A stretch of DNA of 64,000 nt from Hemileia vastatrix (taxonomy: Eukaryota > Basidiomycota > Pucciniomycetes > Pucciniales > Zaghouaniaceae), in NCBI GenBank assembly GCA_030280995.1, contig JASXTE010000008.1, positions 6,157,001 through 6,221,000 of the forward strand, written 5' to 3'. Positions 63,378 to 64,000 of the stretch are shown piece by piece. Numbering within the stretch: position 1 is the stretch's first letter; each line of letters begins with the position of its first letter. The notes beneath the pieces were generated by a model, which saw nothing but the letters and a program-made list of their open reading frames with translations, was not told the DNA's origin and made no database searches. Made by a program: the position numbers and the translations under genes.

Positions 63378-64000
63378 TGTTGAAATTTCTGCCTCTAATA
63401 CCTGACCCATTCCTTACTCCAGCTTCTTACCATCGTCTCAAGTCATTCTCCTTGCTCATATCCTCTTTTCCTGACCTTTTCCGCCGAGGAACTTCAAAGA
63501 TACGAGCTCCAGCATCAAGAACAACATTTCTTTCCCACCCGGAGTCAATGTATTGATTCTGGACCTCGAGGACGTGTTTCTTTACCTGGAGTGTGAATCT
63601 TTTCCCCGGCTGGGAACTTTTTCCTTGGATGTGAACCTGTCTCTTTTTCTGTATTGTAGTTTAGTAGTTTTGTCGACGTCGTGTTAGTTTCTATTGTTTT
63701 GGATGGTGGACTTTGTCATATAATGAGCCCTCTCTTTGCCATTTCCGTTTTCCCCATCCAAATCTTTTTCTTTCTCTTTCTCTCTATTCTCTTTATCCCT
63801 TCCACTGCTTCTTCCTGTCCACTGCTTTCCCTTTTGGCCGCATCTGACAGTCTTTGCACTGTGTGGGGAGAATAGAGTCTTTTGTCCAGGTTCTTTCCTT
63901 TTCTTTTCTGTTATCTTTTCTCTGATTCTTTTAGTCCTAACCACAGCAGCTCACACTTGTGTCCCTTATAGTTTTAGCACACGCTTTGTTGTAGTTACTT
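63378..64000 (+). repeat. R: plus LTR, positions 1-623, cut by window end
   Basis: Starts TGTTGAAATT after GCCTG (63373-63377) of Q and matches type A to the window end. Either the 5' LTR of another copy or a solo LTR; the window ends before the PBS. Confidence 0.94.

Noticed and set aside
1..64000. An env-like third ORF or other cargo gene
   Set aside because: The internal region has just 158 bp before gag-pol and none after it, so there is no room for another gene.

Overview
The window is eukaryotic DNA made entirely of copies and fragments of one Ty1/copia LTR retrotransposon family, nested in one another. No host gene, tRNA, rRNA, CRISPR array or unrelated element was found; every base can be placed in an LTR or an internal region of this family. 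The intact unit is 6,447 bp: LTR 916 bp (TG...CA ends), internal region 4,615 bp, LTR 916 bp. It has one 1,494-codon Gag-Pol ORF with domain order gag, protease, integrase, RT, RNase H. The primer binding site abuts the 5' LTR and matches the anticodon arm of initiator tRNA-Met (half-tRNA priming, as in Drosophila copia). A 9-base purine tract abuts the 3' LTR, and the ORF ends 28 bp inside that LTR. The host cannot be fixed from this DNA. The integrase wording near the catalytic Glu, HVDD in place of YVDD in the RT, a CX2HX5HX4C knuckle and a pyrimidine-rich stretch after the TATA-like box remind me more of basidiomycete (rust-type) copia elements than of typical plant ones. That is an inference from memory with moderate-to-low confidence.

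Layout. 1-3510: 3' part of plus copy P1. 3511-3668 and 17364-17527: two pieces of a minus LTR (H1) that P1 and P2 entered. 3669-17363: plus copy P2 with matching CGGGT repeats, split by full minus copy M1 (9060-15506). 17528-25241: type-B tandem of partial LTR, intact internal region, shared LTR and a second internal region cut by full minus copy M3 (25242-31688). 31689-32792: 3' end of another plus copy. 32793-35193: decayed copy Z. 35194-46558: plus copy A1, split by intact plus copy D (36538-42984, TGGTC repeats). 46559-53005: full minus copy M5. 53006-60694: nest of LTR pieces (Y, X, W, Y') holding intact plus copy F (53487-59933, ACAAC repeats). 60695-63377: 5' part of plus copy Q. 63378-64000: LTR of plus copy R.

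Six copies keep a full ORF (M1, B1, M3, D, M5, F). At least three sequence types coexist: A (young, nearly identical copies), B and an older C. Where both ends are visible, the plus insertions P2, D and F have matching 5-bp target duplications. The three full minus copies do not: their flanks show an 801-bp duplication, a 2,881-bp gap and a jump from internal region to LTR. This suggests recombination between copies after insertion, or misassembly, and is the most informative feature of the window.
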